A program made the position numbers and the translations under genes. A stretch of DNA of 64,000 bases from Streptomyces lincolnensis (lineage in GTDB: Bacteria; Actinomycetota; Actinomycetes; Streptomycetales; Streptomycetaceae): assembly GCF_021173675.1 (NCBI RefSeq), contig NZ_JAIHON010000007.1, positions 552,405-616,404 of the forward strand. The letters run 5' to 3'. A model generated the notes under the pieces. That model searched no databases and was not told where the DNA came from. It saw only the letters and a program-made list of their open reading frames with translations. This document shows positions 1-8,164 of the stretch, piece by piece. Every line of letters starts with the position of its first letter. Positions within the stretch are counted from its first letter, which is position 1.

Positions 1-477
1 CAGATGCCATCGTGCGTCCCACCGTGTCGCGAAGCCGGCGGCTGCCTCGGTGGCGCAGTACGGATCGTCGGCGCTGCCCACCACCAGAGCAGGGCACGGC
101 AACGATTGGGCCGACAGCCCGGTGAACGTCGCTGCCGCCTGGCGTGGGAACGCCGGCCCACCCGGGTCGGGCGGCGCGACCAGGAACGCGCCGGCCGTCG
201 GGTTCGACGGGTTCCTGGTCAGCCAGGTGGATGCCGCCCAGCAGCCCAGGCTGTGGGCCACCAGCACAACCCGGCTGTCCTGCTCGCGAGTCCGGTCGTA
301 TGCCTCCTGGACGGCGTCGACCCAGTCGTCCAGGTCGGGAGCGGACCACGAGGCAGGGGAGATCCTCACCGCCGAAGTGCCCCACCGGCGCTCCCACACC
401 GACTGCCAGTGCTGCTCGTCCGAGCCGTCGATGCCCGGGATGATGACGTACGCGGCCACCGCCCACCACTCCTTCAC
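1..477 (-). CDS. RBBP9/YdeN-family alpha/beta hydrolase, 3' end outside window
   Basis: This frame is open from a GTG at 477 to the window edge (159 codons, no stop). The N-terminal part reads IIPGIDGSDEQHWQSVWE, typical of the RBBP9/YdeN serine-hydrolase family. A nucleophile elbow HSLGC lies about 80 residues in, and a later LVVGSADDPYC segment would carry the catalytic Asp. The start is supported by AGGGAG (484-489 on the complementary strand) six bases upstream. Family members are small cytosolic hydrolases of poorly defined substrate. It is divergent from the Lrp/AsnC gene at 583, with about 105 bp between the starts, so the regulator may control it. The C-terminal catalytic His would lie outside the window. 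Confidence 0.8.
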   Translation of the reverse strand, partial: MKEWWAVAAYVIIPGIDGSDEQHWQSVWERRWGTSAVRISPASWSAPDLDDWVDAVQEAYDRTREQDSRVVLVAHSLGCWAASTWLTRNPSNPTAGAFLVAPPDPGGPAFPRQAAATFTGLSAQSLPCPALVVGSADDPYCATEAAAGFATRWDARWHL

Positions 478-582
478 TCGTCGCTCCCTAGGATCGCGGG
501 GGCTCCTGGCGCAGATTCTGCTGGATGCATCAGGACCGTGGCGGTGGCGCAAGTGATCTCAAGGGAAGTGGTGCTGACGACG

Positions 583-1038
583 ATGGAATCACTCGATCGC
601 ATAGACCGGGACATCCTCGCCCTGCTCCAGACCGACGGCCGGCTGACCGGCGCCGAGGTGGGGCGCCGTGTCGGACTCTCGCAGCCGGCGGCAAGCGCGC
701 GTATCCAGCGGCTGGAGAAGAACGGGATCATCACCGGCTACCGAGCCGTGGTCGACCCGGTGGCCCTCGGCCTGAACATTCACGCGGTCATCCGGCTGCG
801 CACCACACATGCCCAGCTCGCACGCGCCCTGGACTTCGCCTCCCGGACCACCGAGATCGCCTCCACCCTGAGGGTCACCGGGGAGGACTGCCTCATCTTC
901 GACGTCCACTGCCCGCAGGCGGGACGACTCGAAGAAGTGGTCGACGCACTCGCCCGTTTCGGCCCCGTCACCACATCCCTCGTACTTCGCACCTACCCGC
1001 AGAAGCCGCTGACCGACGCCGAGTCACCGGTGTCGTGA
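583..1038 (+). CDS. Lrp/AsnC-family transcriptional regulator
   Basis: The protein has 151 residues, the normal size for the family. The N-terminal winged helix-turn-helix (about residues 4-60) begins LDRIDRDILALLQTDGR and contains VGLSQPAASARIQRLEKNGII. It is followed by an RAM/AsnC effector domain with the VTGEDCLIFDVHC strand. ATG 583 follows AAGGGAAG at a rather long spacing; in-frame GTGs at 568 and 571 are alternatives. Proteins of this family usually bind an amino acid and regulate neighbouring genes as octamers. Here the natural target is the divergent hydrolase. A much longer open frame extends upstream of 583 but has no coding character. Confidence 0.88.
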   Translation: MESLDRIDRDILALLQTDGRLTGAEVGRRVGLSQPAASARIQRLEKNGIITGYRAVVDPVALGLNIHAVIRLRTTHAQLARALDFASRTTEIASTLRVTGEDCLIFDVHCPQAGRLEEVVDALARFGPVTTSLVLRTYPQKPLTDAESPVS

Positions 1039-1053
1039 GCGGCCACAGCCGCT
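1038..1053. terminator. Possible short hairpin between convergent genes
   Basis: AGCGGC and GCCGCT flank a 4-base loop directly at the stop of the Lrp/AsnC gene. The gene for the kinase-binding-protein fusion converges on it and ends at 1084. The stem is only 6 bp and has no U-tract, so it is a weak candidate. Confidence 0.3.
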
Positions 1054-1083
1054 GCCCCGATCGTGTCGGCGGGCTCGCGTGCT

Positions 1084-3258
1084 CTACCCGTAGCGTCCCA
1101 CGAGGCGGAAGCCGTTCCCCTTGGCCTGGAACAGGAAGTACACCGGGCCCCGGTCGAGGGTGCCGTCGCTGAAGCGGAGGGGCTTGGCCAGGCCCTGGTA
1201 GGTGATGCCGAAGAGGTGCTGCGAGACGGTGGTCGGGGTGATGTCGGGCGAGCCGCCCAGGGAGGACAGGGCACGCGCGACGAGGCCTACGGCGTCGTAG
1301 GCCTCGGGGGACCAACGGGCCGGGGCGGTGGCGTACTTGGCGCGGTAGGCGGTGCGGAAGGCGGGGGAGACGCTGTCGGGGTCGGTGAACGGGGTGGCGA
1401 ACAGCCAGTCCTGGCCTGCTGATCCGGCCTGCTGGAGGAAGGAGGACCGCATGATGTGCCAGGTGCCGAGGCGCGGCCCGGTGAATCCGGCGGCGGCGAG
1501 GGCGCGGGCGCAGCGGGCGGCGCGTTCGGGCGAGGTCCCGGTGAGGACGACGGCCTGGGCCCGGGCGTCGAGGGCGGCGCGGACGGCGGGCGCGAAGTCG
1601 TCGGTGTCGGCGGCGACGGGGTGCACGCTGGTCGTGCCCTCGTGGGGCGGCTGCCGTGTCAGCGTGTCGGTCACGTCGGAGCCTGCCCGGCCCGCCGCCC
1701 TGTCGTCGATGACGGCGGTGCGGTCGACGGGGCGCACCTGGGACAAGTACGAGGTCAGCGCGAGGGCGAGGAACTGCTCCGGGGCCCGGGTGACGCACAG
1801 GGTGCGCAGATCGGCGTCGGTGAGCCGGGGGTCGTCCACGGAGATCAGCACCATGGCCGTGCCGGCGGCCTGGTAGAGCGGTCCGGCGGCGATCGCCGTG
1901 GCGGCCGCGGTGGGTCCGAGGACCGCGCTGACCTGGGCCTCGGTGAAACGGCGGGCCGCCTGCTCGGCCCGTGCCGCCTCACCGCGGTCGTCGAAGGAGT
2001 CGAGGGCGAGACGGAAGGTGATGTCCTTGTGCGCGTTGTGCTGCGCCACGGCAAGCCGCGCCCCGCGCTCCTGTGCCACGCCGTCCGCCCGGCCGGTGCC
2101 GCTCAGCGTCCCCTGGAAGCCGAGGGTGTGCACGGGAAGGCGGGTGTCGGAGCCGCCTGTGGATCCTTGCCCGGCCGCCAGGTAGGCGGTGACCCCGCCG
2201 CCGGCCGCCACCACGGAGGCCGCCGCGCTCCCCAGGAGCAGTACGCGCCGCCGGGTCGGCGGGTCGGGTTCGGCCGGGCCCGGCGGCGTCGGGTCGAGGG
2301 CCGTGCCGTCGTCCGCCGGGCGCTGGGGGGATCGCTGGGGTGTGGGCACGTCCAGCGCCCGCGCGGACCGCTCGGCGACCAGGCGTACGACGGCGGGCGG
2401 CAGCCAGTGCTCCGCCGCCTGTCCCGTCGGCCCGTTCCGTGCCAGTGAGGTCCGGGGATCCTGGAGCGCGGTCGCGAGCTGCCGGGCGGTCGGCCTCCTG
2501 GCGGGGTCCTTGGCCAGGCAGGTCTTGATCGGCTCGCGTAGTGCGGCGGGTACGTCCGTCAGGTCCGGCTCCTCGTGCACCGTACGGAACAGGACGCCCG
2601 CCGCGTGCCCGGTGCCGAACGGGCGCCGCGCCGAGGCCGCGTACGCCAGGACGCAGCCCAGCGAGAAGACGTCGCTGGGCGGGCCGACCTCGTCGGCACG
2701 GGCACGTGCCTGTTCCGGTGAGAGGAAGCCGGGCGTGCCGACGACGGCGTCCGGCGCGGTGAGCGCGGTGGCCCCCACAGCGTGCGCGATGCCGAAATCG
2801 ATCAGGCGCGGCCCGTCGAGGGCGAGCAGGACGTTGCCCGGCTTGACGTCCCGGTGCACGACTCCCGCGGCGTGCACGGCGGTCAGCGCCTCGGCCAGCC
2901 GGATGCCCAGGGCCCGTACCGCGGCGACGGGCAGTGCCCCCTGGCCGTCGACCGCCTCGACCAGGGAGGGCGCGGGCACGAACTCGGTGGCCAGCCAGGG
3001 CTGTCGGGCCTCGGGGTCGGCGGCCACGACCGGCACCAGCCGGCGCCCGGTCAGCGAGCGGACCGCCGTCACCTCACGCCGGAAACGGGTGCGGAACGCC
3101 GGATCGGCCACGTGCTCGGCCCGGATCACCTTGAGCGCGACCAGCGCCCCGCCCGCCGTACGGGCCAGGTAGACCACGCCCATGCCGCCCGCGCCGAGCC
3201 GGGCCAGCAGCCGGTGCCCGCCGATGTCGTCGGGATCGTCGGCCGTGAGCGGCCGCAT
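1084..3258 (-). CDS. Membrane Ser/Thr kinase fused to branched-chain-amino-acid-type solute-binding domain (copy 1)
   Basis: The 724-residue receptor kinase starts with a Hanks-type domain: P-loop GAGGMG at about 22-27, catalytic Lys43 (ALKVI), HRDVKPGN, DFGIA and GTPGFLSPEQ. A basic RRR and a single hydrophobic segment near residue 350 follow. The C-terminal half resembles Leu/Ile/Val-type periplasmic binding proteins (FQGTLSGTGRADGVAQERGARLAV, late SPEAYDAVGLVARAL). The likely topology is cytoplasmic kinase, one membrane pass and external ligand sensor. The ATG at 3258 overlaps the stop of the upstream paralogue as TGATG, implying translational coupling. The long open frame upstream of 3258 belongs to another reading frame of the paralogue. 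Ligand and phosphorylation target are unknown. Confidence 0.9.
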   Translation of the reverse strand: MRPLTADDPDDIGGHRLLARLGAGGMGVVYLARTAGGALVALKVIRAEHVADPAFRTRFRREVTAVRSLTGRRLVPVVAADPEARQPWLATEFVPAPSLVEAVDGQGALPVAAVRALGIRLAEALTAVHAAGVVHRDVKPGNVLLALDGPRLIDFGIAHAVGATALTAPDAVVGTPGFLSPEQARARADEVGPPSDVFSLGCVLAYAASARRPFGTGHAAGVLFRTVHEEPDLTDVPAALREPIKTCLAKDPARRPTARQLATALQDPRTSLARNGPTGQAAEHWLPPAVVRLVAERSARALDVPTPQRSPQRPADDGTALDPTPPGPAEPDPPTRRRVLLLGSAAASVVAAGGGVTAYLAAGQGSTGGSDTRLPVHTLGFQGTLSGTGRADGVAQERGARLAVAQHNAHKDITFRLALDSFDDRGEAARAEQAARRFTEAQVSAVLGPTAAATAIAAGPLYQAAGTAMVLISVDDPRLTDADLRTLCVTRAPEQFLALALTSYLSQVRPVDRTAVIDDRAAGRAGSDVTDTLTRQPPHEGTTSVHPVAADTDDFAPAVRAALDARAQAVVLTGTSPERAARCARALAAAGFTGPRLGTWHIMRSSFLQQAGSAGQDWLFATPFTDPDSVSPAFRTAYRAKYATAPARWSPEAYDAVGLVARALSSLGGSPDITPTTVSQHLFGITYQGLAKPLRFSDGTLDRGPVYFLFQAKGNGFRLVGRYG

Positions 3259-5408
3259 CAGAACGCCGCCTCGCCCGCGTAGGCGAACCGGCCGCCCTTC
3301 ACCTCGTAGCGGAAGACGTCGTAGCCCTTCAGCGTCTGGCCGTCGAACGCGTACGTGCGCACCAGGCCCTTGTACGTGCCCTTCGCCAGCAGCGCGTACA
3401 GCTGGGCGCGGGAGGGGCGGCCGCGGGCCTGGGTGAGACGGGTGATGACCATGCGGGCCACGTCGTAGGCCTCCGCCGCCCAGTGCGGGGGAGCGGAGCC
3501 GTAGCGCTTGCGGTAGGCGGTGGTGAAGGCGCGGACGGGGGTGCTCGCCGGGTCGATGTACGGGGCGAAGGTCTGCCAGCCCTCGGCGGCGCTGCCCGCG
3601 GTGGTCAGGAACTCCTGCTCGGCGGCCGGGTAGCCCAGGACGCGCGGGCCGGTGAAGCCGCGCTGCGCGAGGGCGCGGGCGACGGCTGCCGCGCGGGCGG
3701 GTGTGCCCGTGTAGACGAAGCCGTCGGGTCCGCGCGCGGTCATCTCTGCCACCACCGGCGCGAGATCCGCGGCCAGGACGGGCACCACCCGCGGCTCGAC
3801 GGGGATCTTCACGACACCGAGGGACTGGAACGTCGTATGGCCGATCTCCCAGGACGCCTGGCCGCCGTCCCGGTCGATCAGCACGCCCACGCTCTTCGCC
3901 CCCAAGTCCCGCAGCCGGAAGGCGATCAGGGCCGGCGAGACCATGTAGCCGGGCACGGCCTGGAGGAAACGGCGGGGCTGCGCGGTGCCGTACACCGCCT
4001 GCGCGGAGGATGCCGTCAGCTGGGGCACGCCCTGTGCGTCGTAGGCGTCGAGGGCGGCCCCGGTGGTGGCGTCGCCGGTGGAGCCGATGACGGCGAGCAG
4101 GTCGCGGTCGGCGGCGAGTGCACGGGCGCGCTCGGTGGCGCGGGTCTGGTCGCCCTGGTCGTCGGCGACCTGGAGGGTGAGGGTGAAGGGCTTGTCCTGA
4201 CGGGAGTTGAACTGCTCGACGGCGAGGCGTGTGCCGCGTTCCTGGGCCTGTCCGACGGCTCTTTGCGGGCCGGTCAGGTCGGCTTGGACGCCGAGCACCC
4301 AGCGGCGGGCGGCAGGCGTGGGCTCGTCGTCGCGACCGCTCGCCCACCAGGCGGCGCCACCGCCCGCGGCCAGGACGGCTGCCCCGCCCAGGAGCAGCAG
4401 CCGGCGTCGGCTCGGGCGGCCCGGGGGCGGAGCGTCCTCGGGAACTTCTGCCGCGGGCCCGTCCGTTGCCACGTCGACAGACGTGGCCTCGATGTCCGGC
4501 AGGGCCAGCATCGCGGCGGAGCGGTCCGCGATGAGCCGTACGACGGGGTCGGGCAGCCAGTCGGCGGTGCCGGCAGGCGTGTCCTCGGTGTCCTGAAGGT
4601 CCTCGGTGTGCTGAAGGAGCGCCTCGTCCAGCGCGCGGGCGGTGGGCCGGGCGGCCGGGTCCTTGGCGAGGCAGGCGTCGAGCAGCGCGCGCAGGTCGTC
4701 GGGGACGCCGTCGAGGTCGGGCGCGTCGTGCACGGTGCGGTAGAGCAGGGCGTCGACGGCTCCGGTGCCGAAGGGCGGGCGCCCGGTGGCGGCGTAGACG
4801 AGGAGACAGCCGAGGGCGAAGACATCGCTGGCGGGCGAGGCGGGCCGGGCCCGGGCCTGTTCCGGAGCCAGGAAGCCGGGGGTGCCGACCACCATGTCGG
4901 CCGAGGTGAGCGCGGTGTCCTCGGTGGCGCGGGCGATACCGAAGTCGATGAGGCGGGGGCCGTCGACGGCGAGGAGGACGTTGCCGGGCTTGACGTCCCG
5001 GTGCACGAGTCCCGCCGCGTGCACGGCCGTGAGCGCGCGGGCCAGCATGCGGCCGAGGACCCGCACCCCGCGCGACGGCAGCGGACCGCAGGCGGCCACG
5101 GCCTCGGCGAGCGCGGGGCCCGGTACGAACGCGGTGGCCAGCCAGGGCGCCGCCGCGTCCGGATCGGCACCGGTCACCGGCACGGCCCAGGGACTGTCCA
5201 CCCGCCTCGCGGCGGCGACCTCACGGCGGAACCGGGCACGGAACTCGGGCTGGTCGGCGTACTCCGGCAGGATCACCTTGACGGCGGCCAGCTCGCCCGA
5301 CTCCGCACGGCCGAGATAGACCACGCCCATGCCACCGGCGCCGAGCCGGGCGAGCAGGCGGTGACCGCCGATGCGGGACGGGTCGGTGGGGGTGAGCTTC
5401 TCGGCCAT
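3258..5408 (-). CDS. Membrane Ser/Thr kinase fused to solute-binding domain (copy 2)
   Basis: The 716-residue paralogue of the following gene has the same layout. The kinase domain has GAGGMG (23-28), Lys44 (VKVI), HRDVKPGN with catalytic Asp near 138, DFGIA and GTPGFLAPEQ. One transmembrane segment lies near 335-355 (LLLLGGAAVLAAGGGAAWW). The external solute-binding domain begins about residue 375 (LGVQADLTGPQRAVGQAQERGTRL). The sensor halves of the two kinases differ far more than the kinase halves, so they may read different ligands. The start ATG overlaps the lipoprotein stop as TGATG. The three genes look like one coupled operon: lipoprotein, kinase 2, kinase 1. Confidence 0.9.
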   Translation of the reverse strand: MAEKLTPTDPSRIGGHRLLARLGAGGMGVVYLGRAESGELAAVKVILPEYADQPEFRARFRREVAAARRVDSPWAVPVTGADPDAAAPWLATAFVPGPALAEAVAACGPLPSRGVRVLGRMLARALTAVHAAGLVHRDVKPGNVLLAVDGPRLIDFGIARATEDTALTSADMVVGTPGFLAPEQARARPASPASDVFALGCLLVYAATGRPPFGTGAVDALLYRTVHDAPDLDGVPDDLRALLDACLAKDPAARPTARALDEALLQHTEDLQDTEDTPAGTADWLPDPVVRLIADRSAAMLALPDIEATSVDVATDGPAAEVPEDAPPPGRPSRRRLLLLGGAAVLAAGGGAAWWASGRDDEPTPAARRWVLGVQADLTGPQRAVGQAQERGTRLAVEQFNSRQDKPFTLTLQVADDQGDQTRATERARALAADRDLLAVIGSTGDATTGAALDAYDAQGVPQLTASSAQAVYGTAQPRRFLQAVPGYMVSPALIAFRLRDLGAKSVGVLIDRDGGQASWEIGHTTFQSLGVVKIPVEPRVVPVLAADLAPVVAEMTARGPDGFVYTGTPARAAAVARALAQRGFTGPRVLGYPAAEQEFLTTAGSAAEGWQTFAPYIDPASTPVRAFTTAYRKRYGSAPPHWAAEAYDVARMVITRLTQARGRPSRAQLYALLAKGTYKGLVRTYAFDGQTLKGYDVFRYEVKGGRFAYAGEAAF

Positions 5409-6250
5409 CAGCGCGTGTCCTTCGCGGTGGTCGACGCCGAGGCGGAGGGCGAGGCGGCCGCGGTGCCCCGCTCGATCGCGCCGGCGAGACGGCCGCGCAT
5501 GTCGGCGTGGGGCTGCCTCAGCCGGTCGAAGAGATCGGTCCGGGACCAGCCCTTGGACCCCTTGGCCGAGACCGCGACGGTGAACGGCCCGATGCGGGTC
5601 TGCGACCAGACGTAGGCGTGCGGGCCGCCGGCCTCGTCACTCGTGTACTCGCCCATCTCGGTGAGGACGTCGTCGGCGTAGGTGATCCCGTCGTCCCCGA
5701 GGGCGGTCGGCACATCGGTCAGGTTCGACAACACCTCACCGGCGCGCAGCAGTTGCGAGGGACACCGCATCATCTCCTCCAGGACCTCGGCGTTCTCCCA
5801 GTCGGCCTGCTCGGCGGTCCGGTGGGCCGTGACCACGGCGGTCAGCAGGATCGGTCCTTTGCCGCCGCCCGCCGGCACCTCGTAGTGGCGGGTCAGGGTG
5901 GCGAGGACGTCCTTCGGGAGCGCCTGCTGCTCCCAGACGCAGTTCTTCCGGAGAACCGCCCACCTGCGCGGGTCGCTCTCATAGGGAGTGTCGCGCTCGG
6001 TGTCCGGTCCGAACGCGGCGGGCTGCGCGATGACGTCGCGGATCAGGGCGGTGGCCCGGGCCGCCGTCGTCGGCAGTTTTCCCGGATCGATGTCGACGGC
6101 GGTGCTCGGGGAAGGGGCGGCGGAGCCGGTGGCGCGGGCCTGGGGCGGCGGCGTCGCCGCTTGTTCGCCGGCGCCGGAGGTGCAACCGGTCACCAGCAGA
6201 GCCCCCGTCGCGACGGCGCAGCCAAAGCGCACCACCCATCCGTTCGCCAC
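5408..6250 (-). CDS. Secreted lipoprotein of unknown function
   Basis: About 280 residues with a classical lipoprotein signal: a positive and hydrophobic N-terminus, then LLVTGC with the lipidated Cys at about residue 23. The mature part begins with a Pro/Ala/Ser-rich linker and has no domain I recognise. It contains several Trp and two Cys (NCVWEQQ, MRCPSQLL). A purine-rich GGGGAGAG precedes adjacent GTG codons at 6253 and 6250; 6250 has the better spacing, and an in-frame GTG at 6283 is less likely. It is translationally coupled to the two receptor kinases downstream, so it may act with their external sensor domains, for example as an accessory binding protein. That role is inference from position only. 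Confidence 0.8.
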   Translation of the reverse strand: MANGWVVRFGCAVATGALLVTGCTSGAGEQAATPPPQARATGSAAPSPSTAVDIDPGKLPTTAARATALIRDVIAQPAAFGPDTERDTPYESDPRRWAVLRKNCVWEQQALPKDVLATLTRHYEVPAGGGKGPILLTAVVTAHRTAEQADWENAEVLEEMMRCPSQLLRAGEVLSNLTDVPTALGDDGITYADDVLTEMGEYTSDEAGGPHAYVWSQTRIGPFTVAVSAKGSKGWSRTDLFDRLRQPHADMRGRLAGAIERGTAAASPSASASTTAKDTR

Positions 6251-6354
6251 CACGACTCTCCCCGCGCCCGACCGCCACCCCACACCAGCGATGATGGTGG
6301 CAGCAACTTGCGTGCAGTGGCCGGCGATTGACGATCACGTGGCTCAGCTGTACC

Positions 6355-7839
6355 TCATTTGTCACACAGCTTGATCGCGCCCGGCCGGCGGCTGTCGCCC
6401 GGTTCGTGGACGCTGAGGTCGCCGTAGGCCGACAGCACGCCGGCCAGGTCACCTGGCTTGTGTCGCAGGGTGGTGTCCAGGAAGGCGAGCGTGGTCGCGG
6501 CGACGACGTGCGGGCTCCCGGTGCGGCCCAGGGAGCCGACCGTCGAGGGCACGGGCGGCAGGTAGAGGGGGCCGTCCATGAAGGTGAGGTGCGCGGCGCC
6601 TGGGACGGTGAGCCGGTAGCTCGTCGCGGTGTTGTGCTGGAGGGCCTCGGTGAGACGGGGCAGGTAGTCCGGGTCGGTTCCCGGGGTGATGGCCTGGGTG
6701 AGCGCGAGCGTCGGTCGGTGGAGGGAGGGGGAGACGGGGCCGTGGGGGTAGCCGTCCAGATCCATGACGGCGTCGAACCGGCAGTCCTGCCGGGCCGCCT
6801 GCAGGGCGGCGGCGCCCCCCATGGAGTGGCCGCCGACCGCGACTCGGCCGGTGTCCAGGCGTCCGGCCGGCGGGCCGGCGATCTCGCCTCGGCCCATACG
6901 GTCCAGCTGGGTGAGGACGAAGCGGAGGTCGGCGGCCCGAACAGCGGTCCATTCGGCCGCCAGTTGGTCGTCCTTGTCCCGGTCGCCGGTGGAGGTGGTC
7001 CTGGTGCGAATCGTTCGGCCGTCGGTGAGGACGACGGCGGCGGAGTCGTACGGATGGTCCAGGGCGGCGACCAGATAGCCGTGGCTCGCCAGTTCCTCCG
7101 CCCAGGCGGTGTTCTGGGTGCGCACCCCACCCGATCCGGGAGAGAACAGCACGACCGGAAACCGTCCGCCCCGGTCGGCCACCGGGGCGTTGAAGACCGC
7201 ATGGGTGCGGGCCCGCGGGACGCCGTCGATCAGGAAGGCGGGCAGGCCGGCATAGTCTGCGAGGGCCTCGGAAACAGTGCGTGCCTCGTGCCCCGTGCGT
7301 CCGAGGTACTGGGCCCGCTCCGTGCCGGCGGGGCTCTTCCGCGCGGGGTACCAGAGCTGGACCACGACCGTGCGCCGGTCGTGCCGATCGGCCGTGAAGG
7401 TCTCGGGGCGGCGTGGATCGGTCCACTGCACCACGCGGGTGCCGACCGCGAAACGGCCCGACGGCTCGGGGAACACGGGGACGGGAAAGGCCCAGGCGGC
7501 CACCGGACCCGCGGCGATCAGGCCGACGCAGGCCACCGTCCCCGGCAATGCCAGCCACCATCGGGCGCGCCGCGCCGGCCGGCCAGTACGGCGTCGCAGC
7601 AGGGGAGAGAGGGCGAACGGCGACGCGAGGGCAGCGCCGGCCAGGACCGGCAGCATCTGCCAGCGGATCCCCACCGCACTCAGCACGATCGCGGACAGCA
7701 CGAGAACCGCCCCCGCCGCGACCGTGACGCGTGGGCGGGCGATGGGGGGAAGCCGGCGCGCCCCCACCAGCGCGACGGCACCCAGCAGGGCAAGAAGTTC
7801 CGGAGGGGACATGTACAGCCCCGCGATGATCTCGGTCAC
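6355..7839 (-). CDS. Membrane-anchored alpha/beta hydrolase, PAF-acetylhydrolase-like
   Basis: The 494-residue protein has an N-terminal membrane region of about four hydrophobic helices (residues 8-125), then a lipase-type domain. The domain shows a family-typical VVQLWYPA, FPVVLFSPGSGG (oxyanion region), SHGYLVAALDHPYDS, and the nucleophile elbow GHSMGG with Ser at about 339. MDLDGYPHG and a late GAAHLTFMD supply plausible acid and base. This matches bacterial relatives of plasma platelet-activating-factor acetylhydrolase. Substrate is unknown, probably an ester or lipid at the outer membrane face. The GTG start at 7839 is preceded by GAGGA at good spacing. It is divergent from the histidine kinase gene across a 325-bp spacer. 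Confidence 0.85.
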   Translation of the reverse strand: MTEIIAGLYMSPPELLALLGAVALVGARRLPPIARPRVTVAAGAVLVLSAIVLSAVGIRWQMLPVLAGAALASPFALSPLLRRRTGRPARRARWWLALPGTVACVGLIAAGPVAAWAFPVPVFPEPSGRFAVGTRVVQWTDPRRPETFTADRHDRRTVVVQLWYPARKSPAGTERAQYLGRTGHEARTVSEALADYAGLPAFLIDGVPRARTHAVFNAPVADRGGRFPVVLFSPGSGGVRTQNTAWAEELASHGYLVAALDHPYDSAAVVLTDGRTIRTRTTSTGDRDKDDQLAAEWTAVRAADLRFVLTQLDRMGRGEIAGPPAGRLDTGRVAVGGHSMGGAAALQAARQDCRFDAVMDLDGYPHGPVSPSLHRPTLALTQAITPGTDPDYLPRLTEALQHNTATSYRLTVPGAAHLTFMDGPLYLPPVPSTVGSLGRTGSPHVVAATTLAFLDTTLRHKPGDLAGVLSAYGDLSVHEPGDSRRPGAIKLCDK

Positions 7840-8113
7840 CCGGCCATCCTCGGGGCGCGGCCCGCGAGGCCACATCGATCCCGGGTCGCCCCGGCATGCG
7901 ACCGGAGTCGCAATCGAGCACGCCGTATGAACGGCCGCGTTGCGACCGCGGGAGGTGACGGGACTCCTCCTGCGGTCGTACCTCGGCGCGGTGCGATCAG
8001 CCGGTGGACTCATGTGCCGCGCGGGCCCGCGGCCTACGGTGACAGGGCCGCGGCGCACGCCGGGAGCGCCGGGTGCGCGCTCCCCGTACCCGACCCGGCT
8101 CCGGCCGCACGCG

Positions 8114-8139
8114 GTGGTGACCCCGGCCGGGGTCACCAC
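8114..8139. promoter_or_regulatory. Perfect 26-bp palindrome upstream of a two-component system
   Basis: The arm GTGGTGACCCC, the self-complementary centre GGCC and the arm GGGGTCACCAC form a perfect inverted repeat. It ends 25 bp before the histidine kinase ATG, in the 325-bp divergent spacer 7840-8164. Its length and perfection suit a dimeric-regulator operator. A transcribed hairpin that controls translation is the alternative. I saw no other strong element or gene in that spacer. Confidence 0.55.
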
Positions 8140-8164
8140 GCTGCTGAACCGACAGGGACGTGAG

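Noticed and set aside
3259..4347. N-terminal extension of the copy 1 kinase frame to 4347
   Set aside because: The extension is Arg/Pro-rich and reads across the paralogous kinase gene in another frame. The family start MRPLT..IGGHRLL at 3258 has a TGATG overlap.
3483..5615. 710-codon plus-strand frame opposite the kinase genes
   Set aside because: Antisense shadow of the kinase and lipoprotein genes; no recognisable domain.
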